Positions 14,473 to 25,780 of a stretch of DNA of 61,016 nucleotides are shown here, one piece after another (position 1 is the first letter of the stretch; every line of letters starts with the position of its first letter). Origin of the DNA: Brevibacillus reuszeri. GTDB lineage: Bacteria; Bacillota; Bacilli; Brevibacillales; Brevibacillaceae. Made by a program: the position numbers and the translations under genes. The stretch lies in contig NZ_LGIQ01000005.1 of assembly GCF_001187725.1 (NCBI RefSeq), forward strand, positions 1,139,713 through 1,200,728, read 5' to 3'. A model generated the notes under the pieces. It searched no databases, was not told the DNA's origin, and saw nothing but the letters and a program-made list of their open reading frames with translations.

Positions 14473-15498
14473 ATGTTATCAGACCGTCAACAATTAATTC
14501 TTAATGCGATCGTCGATAATTACATTCATTCAGCCGAACCTGTTGGCTCCAGAACCATCTCGAAAAGGGAAGGCATCGGCTTTTCTTCGGCAACGATACG
14601 TAATGAGATGTCTGATTTGGAAGAGCTGGGATACTTAGAGCAACCACATACGTCGGCAGGACGAGTTCCTTCTACAAAAGGATATCGCTTTTACGTCGAC
14701 AATCTGATTCAGCCTCATCTTTTGGAAGAAGGCGAATTGGGTAAACTGAAACAGCTGTTTGCCGAACGTATTCTCCATTCTGAACAAGTGGTAGAATACA
14801 CTGCTCAGATTCTTTCTCAGTTAACCAATTACACTGCGATTGTACTGGGGCCAGAAATCTTTGAGCATCGGTTAAAACATATACAAATCGTTCCTCTCAA
14901 TGAACAGCAGGCAGTAGCGATTGTGGTGACACATACAGGTCGCGTGGAAAACAAGCTGATAGATTTGCCGGAAGGAATCGGCTCCGGTGAAATCGAGCGT
15001 CTGGTCAATCTCTTGAACAGCAGACTTGCCGATGTGCCACTATGGCAGCTCAGGCAGCGCCTCTATCAGGAAATTTCAGGCGAGATGCGCCGTCACGCAG
15101 AACAGTATGAGGAAATGCTTCATGTCCTCGACCAGTCGCTGACACAAGAAGAGGATCGAGTGTACCTTAGGGGTGCGACCAAAATCATGAATCAACCTGA
15201 ATTCCGTGATGTTGACAAGGTAAAGGATATTTTGGAGCTTTTGGAGCAAAACGACCAATTGCTTCATCTATTCGGGATGCCAGCGGATGGGCTTACGGTA
15301 CGCATCGGTCAGGAAAACCAGCTGGACGCGATCAAGCAATGCAGTATTATCACGACATCCTATTCACTAGGCGGTAAGCCGGTAGGGATGGTGGGGATAC
15401 TTGGGCCAACGCGGATGGAATACGGCAAAGTTATTACTGTGCTCAACTATCTGGCAGAAGGCTTATCGCGCATGCTGACTTCGCAGTTTGAGAAATAA
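14473..15498 (+). CDS. hrcA: Heat-inducible transcription repressor HrcA
   Basis: A 341-aa repressor, close to the ~343 aa typical of Bacillales. The N-terminal winged helix reads MLSDRQQLILNAIVDNYI then EPVGSRTISKREGIGFSSAT and IRNEMSDLEELGYL, the DNA-reading part. The middle and C-terminal parts form the dimer and sensing domain. ATG 14473 follows GGGAGG at 12 bases; the in-frame GTG at 14443 has no site. First gene of the operon behind CIRCE, so autoregulated. Confidence 0.95.
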   Translation: MLSDRQQLILNAIVDNYIHSAEPVGSRTISKREGIGFSSATIRNEMSDLEELGYLEQPHTSAGRVPSTKGYRFYVDNLIQPHLLEEGELGKLKQLFAERILHSEQVVEYTAQILSQLTNYTAIVLGPEIFEHRLKHIQIVPLNEQQAVAIVVTHTGRVENKLIDLPEGIGSGEIERLVNLLNSRLADVPLWQLRQRLYQEISGEMRRHAEQYEEMLHVLDQSLTQEEDRVYLRGATKIMNQPEFRDVDKVKDILELLEQNDQLLHLFGMPADGLTVRIGQENQLDAIKQCSIITTSYSLGGKPVGMVGILGPTRMEYGKVITVLNYLAEGLSRMLTSQFEK

Positions 15499-15555
15499 AT
15501 GGATGGAAAGGCTGCCGGCACGATAAGCCGGAGGTGAGCCGCAGGAGGTATCGAC

Positions 15556-16098
15556 TTGAGCGACGAAAAATTGACGAAAGATTTGTCTGCCGATGAGGAG
15601 CAAGCGACTGCAGCGGGTGAGCAGCAGGAAACGGTCGACGTAAACTGGGAAGAGGAAGCAGCCCAGTGGAAGGCACAGGCAGAGGAGCACCAAAACCGGA
15701 TGCTTCGTGCTATGGCCGACATGGATAACCTCAGAAGACGTGTGCGCAAGGAACAGGAAGATCTGGCTAAATACGCTTCCCAAAAAATCGTGGAAGAGCT
15801 CTTGCCGGTTCTCGATAACTTTGAGCGGGCGCTTGCAGCTGACAAAGAATCGATGACGGTTGAATCCCTGTTGACTGGCGTTGACATGGTGTACCGTCAG
15901 ATGGTGCAGGCATTCCAAAAAGAAGGCTTGAATGCCATTGAAGCAAAAGGTCAGCCATTTGATCCACATTATCATCAAGCAGTTATGCAAACACAAGATC
16001 CGGAATTCGATTCGGGTGTCGTAGTGAGTGAGCTGCAAAAAGGGTACATTTTTAAAGACCGCGTCATTCGTCCGGCGATGGTTCAAGTAAACGAATAA
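15556..16098 (+). CDS. grpE: Nucleotide exchange factor GrpE
   Basis: A 180-aa dimeric exchange factor that releases ADP from DnaK. Start TTG 15556 sits 6 bases after AGGAGG. An acidic, disordered N-terminus (about 1-35) is followed by the long coiled coil (WKAQAEEHQNRMLRAMADMD, NLRRRVRKEQEDL) and the beta domain ending GQPFDPHYHQAVMQ, GYIFKDRVIRPAMVQV. Second gene of the hrcA operon. Confidence 0.95.
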   Translation: MSDEKLTKDLSADEEQATAAGEQQETVDVNWEEEAAQWKAQAEEHQNRMLRAMADMDNLRRRVRKEQEDLAKYASQKIVEELLPVLDNFERALAADKESMTVESLLTGVDMVYRQMVQAFQKEGLNAIEAKGQPFDPHYHQAVMQTQDPEFDSGVVVSELQKGYIFKDRVIRPAMVQVNE

Positions 16099-16129
16099 CC
16101 ATTTTTTCATATCTATAATCAGACAGTGA

Positions 16130-17980
<1,851 letters not shown>

Positions 17981-17996
17981 TCTCGTTGGAAACGGT

Positions 17997-18022
17997 GAGG
18001 GAGGGATTATCCCCTCCCTTGC
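17997..18022 (+). terminator. Hairpin after dnaK
   Basis: GAGGGAGGG pairs with CCCCTCCC around ATTAT. The tail TTGCTTTG is only partly U-rich. Confidence 0.55.
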
Positions 18023-18043
18023 TTTGTACGATGTGACCCATGG

Positions 18044-18081
18044 AAGTCAAAGTCACTTAAATGCTGACTTTGACTTTTTTT
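18044..18081 (+). terminator. Intrinsic terminator between dnaK and dnaJ
   Basis: AAGTCAAAGTC (18044-18054) pairs perfectly with GACTTTGACTT (18065-18075), followed by six T residues. It should end most hrcA-grpE-dnaK transcripts before dnaJ. Confidence 0.85.
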
Positions 18082-18095
18082 CAAGTCTGTCACAT

Positions 18096-18103
18096 GCTAT
18101 GAT
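18096..18103 (+). promoter_or_regulatory. Possible extended -10 promoter of dnaJ
   Basis: TGCTATGAT (TG at 18095-18096, TATGAT at 18098-18103) matches an extended -10 element 33 bases before the dnaJ start. No good -35 lies 17 bases upstream, which extended -10 promoters do not need. Confidence 0.4.
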
Positions 18104-18135
18104 AACAGTTGACTGTCATGGGAGTGATATAGGAG

Positions 18136-19263
18136 ATGAAACGCGATTTTTACGAGGTACTCGGAGTCTCCAAGGAAGCGGACGCTGAGGAAATTAAAAA
18201 AGCGTATCGCAAGCTTGCGCGCCAGTACCATCCGGATGTAAATAAAGCCGCTGATGCGGAAGAAAAGTTCAAAGAAGTAAAGGAAGCGTATGACGTCCTT
18301 TCCGAGCCACAAAAGCGTGCACAATACGACCGTTTTGGTCATCAGGACCCGAATCAGGGCTTTGGCGGCGGTGGTTTTGATGCTTCTGGTATGGGTGGCT
18401 TCGGTGACATTTTTGACATGTTCTTCGGTGGCGGTGGCAGAAGAGCGAATCCAAACGCGCCTCGCAAAGGTGCCGATTTGCAATTTGGATTGAGCATAGA
18501 TTTTACAGATGCTATCTTTGGAAAAGAAACCGATGTGGAAATTCCGAAAGAAGCAGAGTGTGATACGTGTCTTGGTTCTGGGGCAAAACCTGGAACGAGT
18601 GTAGACACTTGTAAAACTTGTAACGGTACAGGACAACAAGAGGTCGCAGCCAATACACCATTTGGTCGTATCGTAAATCGCCGCGTTTGTACGGCTTGTG
18701 AAGGAAAAGGGAAAGTTTACAAAGAGAAGTGCCCTACCTGCCGTGGAAATGGACGCGTCAAAGTACGCCGCAAAATTCACCTCAATATTCCAGCAGGAGT
18801 GGATGACGGTGCGCAGCTGCGTGTATCTGGCGAAGGCGAGCCCGGAGAAAATGGTGGACCTCCAGGTGACCTGTATGTTGTCTTGCGTGTGAAGAGCCAT
18901 GAGTTTTTTGAGCGAGAAGGCAATGATATCTACTGTGAGGTTCCACTCACCTATGCACAGGCAGCGATTGGGGATGAGATCGAGGTACCGACAGTCGATG
19001 GCCGTGTGAAGCTGAAAATCCCGGCTGGAACACAGACAGAAACCTTCTTCCGCTTGCGGGGAAAAGGTGTACCTCACCTCCGTGGCAGTGGTCGCGGGGA
19101 TCAGCATGTAAAAGTGCGGGTAGTGACTCCGACCAAGCTCAGCGACAAACAAAAGGAGCTTTTGCGTGAGCTTGCTGAGTTGTCAGGTGAAAAGCCTGGG
19201 CAACACGGTGGAGAAGACGAAGGCTTTTTCGAAAAAATGAAACGGGCATTCCGCGGCGAATAA
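18136..19263 (+). CDS. dnaJ: Chaperone DnaJ (Hsp40)
   Basis: A 375-aa type I J-protein that stimulates DnaK ATPase. J domain with HPD in [12 protein letters not shown] (residues 26-37), Gly/Phe-rich stretch ([20 protein letters not shown]), four CxxCxGxG zinc motifs ([32 protein letters not shown]), then the two C-terminal beta domains. Separated from dnaK by two hairpins, it may have its own extended -10 promoter. Start ATG 18136 behind AGGAG. Confidence 0.96.
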   Translation: MKRDFYEVLGVSKEADAEEIKKAYRKLARQYHPDVNKAADAEEKFKEVKEAYDVLSEPQKRAQYDRFGHQDPNQGFGGGGFDASGMGGFGDIFDMFFGGGGRRANPNAPRKGADLQFGLSIDFTDAIFGKETDVEIPKEAECDTCLGSGAKPGTSVDTCKTCNGTGQQEVAANTPFGRIVNRRVCTACEGKGKVYKEKCPTCRGNGRVKVRRKIHLNIPAGVDDGAQLRVSGEGEPGENGGPPGDLYVVLRVKSHEFFEREGNDIYCEVPLTYAQAAIGDEIEVPTVDGRVKLKIPAGTQTETFFRLRGKGVPHLRGSGRGDQHVKVRVVTPTKLSDKQKELLRELAELSGEKPGQHGGEDEGFFEKMKRAFRGE

Positions 19264-19331
19264 GTCGCGGATTTTGTCCGATTACTTGATGAAAATCCCG
19301 ATTGGGAGCTTACGTGGGGAGTGGTAGATTC

Positions 19332-20273
19332 GTGAAATGGTCAGAAGTGAGTATCCATACAACGGCGGAGGCTACGGAGGCGGTGTCCAACCTCTTGTAT
19401 GAAATGGGTGCCAATGGCGTCGTGATTGAAGACCCAGAGGTGCTTTATCGCGAGTGGGATACACCGTTTGGTGAAATCTACCAGTTATCTCCTGATGATT
19501 TTCCGGCCGAGGGCGTATTCGTCAAAGCTTACTTGCCCGTAGACAGCAGTGAACTGCTTGATGTGGTGGAAGAGCTGAAGGAACAATTGACGCAGCTGAC
19601 AGAGTATGGCCTTGATATCGGTAAAGCCACGATTGCGGTAAACGATGTACACGAAGACGAGTGGGCCCACGCCTGGAAAAAGTATTACAAGCCGGTTCAT
19701 GTTTCTGACCGGATGACAATCAAGCCAGTCTGGGAAGAGTATGAGCCGAAAACAGCGGACGAAATTATTATTGAGATGGACCCAGGAATGGCTTTTGGTA
19801 CCGGCACGCATCCAACGACGATCCTGTGTCTGCGTGCCTTGGAAAAGTATATGGAAAAAGGCGACCGCGTGTATGACGTAGGTACAGGAACAGCGATCTT
19901 GAGTATTGCGGCAATCAAGCTGGGTGCAGCAAATGTTTTGGCGATGGACTTGGATGAGGTTGCTGTCCGTTCAGCTCAGGCCAATACGGAATTAAACGGG
20001 GTGCACGAGCACATCGTTGTCAGACAAAACAACCTCCTGGATGGCATCGAAGAGCAGGTTGAGGTAGTCATTGCCAACATTCTTGCTGAAGTGATCCTGC
20101 GCTTTACCGATGATGTTTTCCGGGTGCTGGGGCCAGGTGGGACCTTCATCGCTTCAGGGATCATCGAAGCACGCGCGGCTGACGTAAAAGCAGCATTGAC
20201 AGCCTCCGGTCTTGAGATCGTGGAAACCATTTTCATCGATGACTGGGTAGCAATTGTAGCAAAAAAACAGTAG
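19332..20273 (+). CDS. prmA: Ribosomal protein L11 methyltransferase PrmA
   Basis: A 313-aa enzyme that trimethylates ribosomal protein L11. The N-terminal substrate domain (VKWSEVSIHTTAEATEAVSN) is followed by the AdoMet Rossmann fold: MDPGMAFGTGTHPTT, VYDVGTGTAILSIAAIKLGA and VIANILAEV (the N-I-L-A motif). GTG 19332 follows GGGGAG at ten bases and fits the family length (311 aa in B. subtilis); the longer frame from 19302 has no site. Usual position after dnaJ and before rsmE. Confidence 0.94.
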   Translation: MKWSEVSIHTTAEATEAVSNLLYEMGANGVVIEDPEVLYREWDTPFGEIYQLSPDDFPAEGVFVKAYLPVDSSELLDVVEELKEQLTQLTEYGLDIGKATIAVNDVHEDEWAHAWKKYYKPVHVSDRMTIKPVWEEYEPKTADEIIIEMDPGMAFGTGTHPTTILCLRALEKYMEKGDRVYDVGTGTAILSIAAIKLGAANVLAMDLDEVAVRSAQANTELNGVHEHIVVRQNNLLDGIEEQVEVVIANILAEVILRFTDDVFRVLGPGGTFIASGIIEARAADVKAALTASGLEIVETIFIDDWVAIVAKKQ

Positions 20274-20291
20274 AATAGTGAGGTTGGCGAG

Positions 20292-21044
20292 ATGCAACGA
20301 TATTTTGCCGAGCCACATCTCTTTACCGAACAGGAGATAACCATTATTGGAGACGATGTTCATCATATCGTTAACGTAATGCGAGCTCGCGTCGGCGAAG
20401 AAATTTTTGTTTCAGATGGAGCAGGTAAAACGGTAAGAGCCAAGCTTGTCTCCCTTTCTCCAAAAGAAGTGAAGGCGAACGTGGTAGAGGTGCTCGCAGA
20501 AGAGTGCGAACTCCCAATTCGTGTAACAATTGGACAAGGGCTACCAAAAGGCGAGAAGATGGAGTGGATCTTGCAAAAGGGGACGGAACTTGGGGCGTAC
20601 TCTTTTTTTCCGTTTTCCTCCGAGCGTACCATTGTGAAGCTGGATGCAAAAAAAGAGGCAAAAAAGCTGGAGCGCTGGCGCAAAATTGTTAAAGAAGCAG
20701 CAGAACAGTCCCATAGGGCGGTTTTGCCAGAGCTGCTGTCACCTGTTTCCTTTCGAGAAGCACTGCAAGCAGCGAAGAGCTACACAAAATGTGCCATTGC
20801 TTATGAAAAAGAAGGCAGCACGACTCTTCATCACGTGCTGGGGGATATGTCTGCAGATGATTCCTTGCTCGTCTTAGTCGGACCAGAAGGCGGTTTTTCT
20901 GTGGACGAAGTAGCACAAGCGGAAAAGATGGGGTTTCTTACCGTCTCACTGGGGCCACGCATTTTGCGTACCGAAACAGCCAGCCAGTATATCCTGGCCT
21001 GCGCTTCCTATCAGTTTGAACGGAAAGGCACATCACTTCGCTAA
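20292..21044 (+). CDS. rsmE: 16S rRNA m3U1498 methyltransferase RsmE
   Basis: A 250-aa SPOUT-class enzyme. The N-terminal PUA-like part opens MQRYFAEPHLFTEQEITI and HHIVNVMRARVGEEIFVSDG; the knot domain carries VLVGPEGGFSVDEVAQA and LGPRILRTETASQY, which bind AdoMet. ATG 20292 follows GTGAGG. Sits 18 bases after prmA, so probably co-transcribed. Confidence 0.94.
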   Translation: MQRYFAEPHLFTEQEITIIGDDVHHIVNVMRARVGEEIFVSDGAGKTVRAKLVSLSPKEVKANVVEVLAEECELPIRVTIGQGLPKGEKMEWILQKGTELGAYSFFPFSSERTIVKLDAKKEAKKLERWRKIVKEAAEQSHRAVLPELLSPVSFREALQAAKSYTKCAIAYEKEGSTTLHHVLGDMSADDSLLVLVGPEGGFSVDEVAQAEKMGFLTVSLGPRILRTETASQYILACASYQFERKGTSLR

Positions 21045-21075
21045 GTTCCAAGCAGGAACGAAAGGAGGAATCGCA

Positions 21076-22434
21076 ATGGCTACCGTTGCTTTTCATACAT
21101 TAGGTTGCAAAGTAAACAGCTATGAAACAGAGGCTATTTGGCAGCTGTTCAAAGCAGACGGCTATGAGAGAGTCGACTTTGAGCAGGACGAAGCAGATGT
21201 CTATGTCATTAATACTTGTACCGTTACCAATACAGGTGATAAAAAGAGTCGCCAGGTTATTCGTCGTGCGATTCGCCGAAATCCTGAAGCGATTGTTGCA
21301 GTAACTGGGTGTTATGCACAAACTTCCCCGAGTGAAATTGCTCAAATTCCGGGAGTCGATATCGTTGTAGGGACACAAGGCCGCGAAAAGCTCATCGAAT
21401 ATGTGGATCAAATTCGTCTGGAGCGCACGCCGATCAATGCAGTCGGCAACATCATGAAAGCTCGTGAGTTTGAGGAGCTGGACGTACCGAATTTTATGGA
21501 CCGTACGCGTGCCTCCCTGAAAATTCAGGAAGGCTGCAACAACTTCTGTACATTCTGCATTATTCCGTGGGCGCGTGGCTTGATGCGCTCCCGCAAGCCG
21601 GAGAGTGTTATTGAGCAAGCTCAAAAGCTGGTTGACGCAGGCTATTTGGAGATCGTTCTGACCGGAATTCACACTGGTGGATACGGGGAAGACCTGGAGG
21701 ATTACAACCTCGCGAAGCTTTTGGTTGACCTTCATCAAGTAGAAGGACTGAAGCGCATCCGGATCAGCTCGATCGAAGCGAGCCAGATTACCGACGAAGT
21801 CATTGAGGTTATCAATCAATCAGACCGCGTCGTTCGCCATCTGCACGTACCTCTGCAGGCGGGGGATGACGATGTTCTCAAGCGCATGCGCCGCAAGTAC
21901 ACAACTGCTGAATTCTACGAAAAAATGGTCAAGGTTCGTGAAGCGCTGCCAGGCGCAGCAATTACAACAGATGTGATTGTAGGCTTCCCGGGCGAAACGG
22001 AAGAGCAGTTTATGAACGGTTACGACTTTATTAAAAAAATCGGTTTCGCTGAGCTGCATGTATTCCCATACTCCATGCGAACAGGAACACCGGCTGCGCG
22101 TATGACCGATCAAATTCCTGAAGAAGAAAAACATCGTCGTGTAACCCAATTGCTGGAGCTGAACCAAGAGTTGACCATGACGTACTCTAAGCAATTTGTT
22201 GGCGAGGTATTGGAAGTCATTCCAGAACGTCCATTTAAGGATGCTCCAGAAAGTGGCCTTCTGATGGGTTATTCCGATAACTACCTCAATGTGATTTTCC
22301 CGGGTGATGAGAGCATGATCGGAAAAATCTGCAAGGTACGCCTTGACGAGCCAGGATCTGAATACTGCAAAGGAACCTTCGTCCGTGTAGTTGAAAACGA
22401 TATGCTACCGTACTTGAAGGAGCGGGCTATATGA
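21076..22434 (+). CDS. mtaB: tRNA t6A37 methylthiotransferase MtaB
   Basis: A 452-aa enzyme converting t6A to ms2t6A at position 37. The N-terminal MTTase domain opens ATVAFHTLGCKVNSYETEAI with two further Cys in VINTCTVTN and VTGCYAQT (first 4Fe-4S cluster). The radical-SAM core carries CNNFCTFCIIPWARG (second cluster), followed by a TRAM domain near the end. AAAGGAGG, ten bases upstream, selects ATG 21076. Its stop overlaps the next start (ATGA), so the Nudix gene is translationally coupled. Confidence 0.94.
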   Translation: MATVAFHTLGCKVNSYETEAIWQLFKADGYERVDFEQDEADVYVINTCTVTNTGDKKSRQVIRRAIRRNPEAIVAVTGCYAQTSPSEIAQIPGVDIVVGTQGREKLIEYVDQIRLERTPINAVGNIMKAREFEELDVPNFMDRTRASLKIQEGCNNFCTFCIIPWARGLMRSRKPESVIEQAQKLVDAGYLEIVLTGIHTGGYGEDLEDYNLAKLLVDLHQVEGLKRIRISSIEASQITDEVIEVINQSDRVVRHLHVPLQAGDDDVLKRMRRKYTTAEFYEKMVKVREALPGAAITTDVIVGFPGETEEQFMNGYDFIKKIGFAELHVFPYSMRTGTPAARMTDQIPEEEKHRRVTQLLELNQELTMTYSKQFVGEVLEVIPERPFKDAPESGLLMGYSDNYLNVIFPGDESMIGKICKVRLDEPGSEYCKGTFVRVVENDMLPYLKERAI

Positions 22435-22859
22435 AAGAAATTTCAGCTGGAGGCGTAGTGTATCGCGAGCAGGATTCTGCATACATGCTTCTGTTGATCG
22501 AAGACCGCTATGGCAAGGTAACGCTCGCAAAAGGCAAGCAGGAGCTGGGCGAGACGATTGAGGAGACAGCACTTCGAGAAGTGCTGGAGGAAACCGGAGT
22601 GGCTGGCCGTTTGGACAAAAAGCTGGATGTGATCACGTATGAATATCATCATCCGGTAACAGGCGAGACCGTGAACAAGGAAGTCCATTATTATTTGGTT
22701 GAGGCTTACAACACAGAAATTACCGTTCAGCTGGAAGAAATCAATGATGTGCATTGGCACACGGCTGCAGAGGCGTGGGACCTCCAGCGTAAGCGAGGAT
22801 ACCGTAACAATGATAATGTTTTCCGCCTTGCCTTCCAACAATTAGGGATTGAGGTGTAA
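22431..22859 (+). CDS. Nudix hydrolase
   Basis: A 142-aa protein with a full Nudix box (GKQELGETIEETALREVLEE followed by TGV; GX5EX7REUXEEXGU) at residues 38-60. Such enzymes hydrolyse nucleoside diphosphates linked to other groups; the substrate cannot be told. The protein opens MKEISAGGVVYREQDSAYML, close to the diadenosine-polyphosphate/MutT-like type. Overlaps the stop of mtaB by four bases. Confidence 0.88.
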   Translation: MKEISAGGVVYREQDSAYMLLLIEDRYGKVTLAKGKQELGETIEETALREVLEETGVAGRLDKKLDVITYEYHHPVTGETVNKEVHYYLVEAYNTEITVQLEEINDVHWHTAAEAWDLQRKRGYRNNDNVFRLAFQQLGIEV

Positions 22860-22862
22860 TTC

Positions 22863-23528
22863 ATGAAAATGAATAAATATATTGATCACACTCTTTTGAA
22901 GCCAGAAGCGACACAAGCGATGATTGACAAATTGTGTGCAGAGGCAAAAGAGCACGACTTTGCTTCTGTTTGTGTAAATCCATACTGGGTGAAGCGTTCT
23001 GCTGAGCTTTTGGCAGGAACTGATGTAAAGGTGTGCACGGTTATCGGTTTCCCTCTCGGTGCCAGTACATCAGAAGTAAAGGCAGCAGAAACAAGTGATG
23101 CGATTAGAAACGGAGCTACTGAGGTAGATATGGTACTCAACGTGGGTGCCTTGAAATCCGGCGATCTGGAAACGGTGAAAGCGGATGTTGCAGCTGTGAA
23201 AAAAGCCGCAGGAGATGTTCTGCTCAAAGTGATTCTGGAAACAGGTCTTTTGACAGACGAAGAAAAAGAAACGGCGTGCAAGCTCTGCGTAGAAGCAGGT
23301 GCGGACTACGTCAAAACATCTACTGGCTTTGGTCCTGGTGGTGCAACCGTAGAAGATATTGCTCTCATGCGCAAGACAGTAGGCGCAGATGTAGGCGTAA
23401 AAGCTTCTGGCGGAGTGCGGGATGGCGAAGCAGCTTTGGCGATGATTGAAGCGGGTGCGAGCCGGATCGGGACTAGCTCTGGAGTTTCGATCGTCACTGG
23501 TGCCAAACCGGCAGGAAGCGGATACTAG
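22863..23528 (+). CDS. deoC: Deoxyribose-phosphate aldolase
   Basis: A 221-aa TIM-barrel class I aldolase that splits deoxyribose 5-phosphate into glyceraldehyde 3-phosphate and acetaldehyde. Seen: [73 protein letters not shown] (Schiff-base lysine in VKTSTGF) and [17 protein letters not shown] 22863 follows GAGGTG; it is the last gene of this transcription unit and is closed by a terminator. Confidence 0.95.
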   Translation: MKMNKYIDHTLLKPEATQAMIDKLCAEAKEHDFASVCVNPYWVKRSAELLAGTDVKVCTVIGFPLGASTSEVKAAETSDAIRNGATEVDMVLNVGALKSGDLETVKADVAAVKKAAGDVLLKVILETGLLTDEEKETACKLCVEAGADYVKTSTGFGPGGATVEDIALMRKTVGADVGVKASGGVRDGEAALAMIEAGASRIGTSSGVSIVTGAKPAGSGY

Positions 23529-23537
23529 TAAGGGAGA

Positions 23538-23568
23538 AAAGCCTGGCCAAGGAAAGGCCGGGCTTTTT
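23538..23568 (+). terminator. Intrinsic terminator after deoC
   Basis: AAAGCCTGGCC and GGCCGGGCTTT pair with one wobble, followed by TTTCC. AAAA upstream would also allow minus-strand termination. Confidence 0.8.
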
Positions 23569-23635
23569 CCGTCATCTAGGAAATAAAACGGCGAAAGCGT
23601 AGAGAGACAGGGAAAAGGGAGAAGGAGGAGCAGCA

Positions 23636-24031
23636 ATGAAGATCGTTAGAGGGATCGTGATCTTGCTGGTCTTTTACGGAGTGGGAATGGCTGCGAGCAA
23701 ATGGCTGCACATCCCCTTGCCAGGAAACCTGCTGGGAATGCTGATATTGACACTTGGGCTTTGTATGGGCTGGATACGAATGGATTGGGTTGAGCAGGCA
23801 AGCTCCTTTCTTGTGCGACACATGATGCTTTTTTTCGTGCCGATCATCGTTGGCGTGGCTTCCTATATGAACCTGATTTCACAAGATCCGTGGCCGATCC
23901 TGGTTGCCCTCGTTGTTGGTCCGATGCTTGTCATGCTTGTCACCGGGCGAGTGGTGCAATGGTATCTGAAGCGTTACCGGCAAAAAAAGGAACCCTCTGT
24001 CCAGCAAGAAGGGGGAGCTTTCGATGCTTAG
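23636..24031 (+). CDS. CidA/LrgA family holin-like protein
   Basis: A 131-aa membrane protein with four hydrophobic segments: IVRGIVILLVFYGVGMAASK, LPGNLLGMLILTLGLCMGW, RHMMLFFVPIIVGVASYM and WPILVALVVGPMLVMLVTG. The PLPGNLLGM and FLVRHMMLFFVPIIVG signatures are those of CidA/LrgA, holin-like proteins tied to murein hydrolase export, or in other work to pyruvate/by-product transport. GGAGGAG precedes ATG 23636. The stop overlaps the partner gene by 8 bases. Whether it is cidA or lrgA cannot be decided here. Confidence 0.85.
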   Translation: MKIVRGIVILLVFYGVGMAASKWLHIPLPGNLLGMLILTLGLCMGWIRMDWVEQASSFLVRHMMLFFVPIIVGVASYMNLISQDPWPILVALVVGPMLVMLVTGRVVQWYLKRYRQKKEPSVQQEGGAFDA

Positions 24032-24689
24032 TCAGCTGTTTGCGATCCTGGTTACGCTCGCAGGCTATAAGGGGGCTACAGCGATCTCAGCACGTTTGCC
24101 TCGCTTGCAGCCCCTGATTGTTGCGGTTGTTCTTGTATGGGTGCTCTGGTGGGTGCTGAGCGGCGACTGGGAGGCATTTTCCGCAGGCGGTCAGTGGATC
24201 TCGTTTTGGTTAGGACCTGCTACGGTGGCCTTGGCTGTTCCTCTCGCAAAACAAATCAGAGAGTTCGCGCATATTTGGCGTGGTGTGGTGCTTGGCATCT
24301 GCGTTGGGTGTGCGGTGGCGATTCTCACGGTTTATGCGGTTCATTGGTGCTTTGGATCAGATGAGGCTCTCCTTAAAAGTATGCTCAGCAAGTCGGTGAC
24401 TACGCCGATCGCTCTGGAGCTAGCCCGCTCAATCGGTGGGGTTCCAGCTCTGGCAGCCTTTTTTACTGCGCTTACAGGAATGATCGGAGTTCTCATTGCC
24501 CGTCCTGTTCTGAAATGGGGAGGCATAACCGACGATTGGGCGATCGGGATTGCGGTTGGGACGAGTGCTCATGCGATTGGTACGGCCAGCTTGAACCGGA
24601 TTTCCCCTGTCCAGACGGCTGCGTCCAGTGTGGCCATGATTGTTGCGGGTATCATTACCTCTCTATATTTGATTCCGTTTACTTTGTAA
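24024..24689 (+). CDS. LrgB/CidB family protein
   Basis: A 221-aa multi-pass protein of the LrgB family, partner of the CidA/LrgA protein. Seen: LGPATVALAVPLAKQIREFA, SVTTPIALELARSIGG and AIGIAVGTSAHAIGTA, which are the family signatures. Six or seven hydrophobic segments. Starts inside the upstream gene (ATG 24024 with GGGGGAG just before), so coupled. Role: membrane permeability and metabolite (pyruvate) release or programmed lysis. Its 3' end faces the convergent Na/Pi gene eight bases away. Confidence 0.88.
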   Translation: MLSQLFAILVTLAGYKGATAISARLPRLQPLIVAVVLVWVLWWVLSGDWEAFSAGGQWISFWLGPATVALAVPLAKQIREFAHIWRGVVLGICVGCAVAILTVYAVHWCFGSDEALLKSMLSKSVTTPIALELARSIGGVPALAAFFTALTGMIGVLIARPVLKWGGITDDWAIGIAVGTSAHAIGTASLNRISPVQTAASSVAMIVAGIITSLYLIPFTL

Positions 24690-24696
24690 GGAAGAA

Positions 24697-25641
24697 CTAT
24701 CTGCTTGTTCTACGTTTGTCTGGAACTAACCACTGGATAAAGCGACCGATTTGCGCCGCAAAGGGCAGAGCAACCAGAGAACAAACCAAATTAAAGATCG
24801 TTTGGGAATGAGCGATCTGCATCGAAGGATTATCCGTTAAAAAGGCACTTACCAGGGCAAGCTGGGGAAGAATGGGTAAAAAGACAAGGGCGCCTGCGAC
24901 ATTAAATAAAGTATGGCACCAGGCCACTTGCTTTGAGGCCACATTGGTTCCGATGCTCGCAATAACTGCGGTAAAGCAGGTGCCGATGTTTGCCCCCAGG
25001 ACGATGGCAAGGGCCGTTTCCATCGACAGGACTTGATGGGTCAACAGGCCCATGGTAATCACCGTCGTAGCTGAACCGCTGTGAATCAGAGCAGTAAAGA
25101 CGATGCCGGTAATGAGACCTACCCAGATGGAATGACTGCTCTCCATAAATAGGGAACGGAATGTTTCCGATTGCTCCAGCGGCTTGGCCATGATCTTCAT
25201 GGTGTCGATTCCGAGAAAAATGAGTCCAAACCCAGCCACAACAAGTCCAATGCAACGGAGGTTTCGACGTGGCATGAGCCAGAGTGCCACACCGACGAGT
25301 AGCATGGGAATGGCAAAAGACTCCAGCTTGAGAGCGATCAGCTCAGTGGTAACAGTCGTACCCAAATTTGTACCCAGTATGATTCCGACTGTCTGCGAGA
25401 ATTGGATCAATCCCGCGTTGGTCAGCCCGATGGTCAAGACGGTAACAGCACTGGAGCTTTGCAAGACAAAAGTGGTTAATAGCCCAATCCAAAAGCTATG
25501 AACGGGTGTTCGGGTAAAGCGTGACATCCATTCTTCCATTTTCTTGCCTGCGAGATTTTGAAAGCCAGTCCGCATGGCGTACATACCGAACAGAAAGAAA
25601 CTAAGCCCGAACGTAAAAGGAGCGAGGATGGAAACGATCAC
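24697..25641 (-). CDS. Na/Pi cotransporter family protein (NptA/YjbB type)
   Basis: A 314-aa multi-pass membrane protein with the two inverted repeats and QSSS-type motifs of sodium/phosphate cotransporters: TTFVLQSSSAVTVLTIGLTN, LGTNLGTTVTT, then TALIHSGSATTVITMGLL and VLGANIGTCFTAVIAS. The PhoU-like C-terminal domain of some relatives is missing, so this is the short form. GTG 25641 follows AAGGAGG. Monocistronic, minus strand; the 3' end is eight bases from the LrgB stop. Confidence 0.85.
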   Translation of the reverse strand: MIVSILAPFTFGLSFFLFGMYAMRTGFQNLAGKKMEEWMSRFTRTPVHSFWIGLLTTFVLQSSSAVTVLTIGLTNAGLIQFSQTVGIILGTNLGTTVTTELIALKLESFAIPMLLVGVALWLMPRRNLRCIGLVVAGFGLIFLGIDTMKIMAKPLEQSETFRSLFMESSHSIWVGLITGIVFTALIHSGSATTVITMGLLTHQVLSMETALAIVLGANIGTCFTAVIASIGTNVASKQVAWCHTLFNVAGALVFLPILPQLALVSAFLTDNPSMQIAHSQTIFNLVCSLVALPFAAQIGRFIQWLVPDKRRTSR

Positions 25642-25780
25642 TGCAATGGGTCCTCCTTCTTTACAGGGTCAAAAGAGATACTATAACGCTATGCCTGTAC
25701 GAGGGCAGGCATGACAATTGCCTGTACAACGTCAACCAGGAAACGGCAAAGGACAGTAGAATCAGAGGAGGAACAACTGC

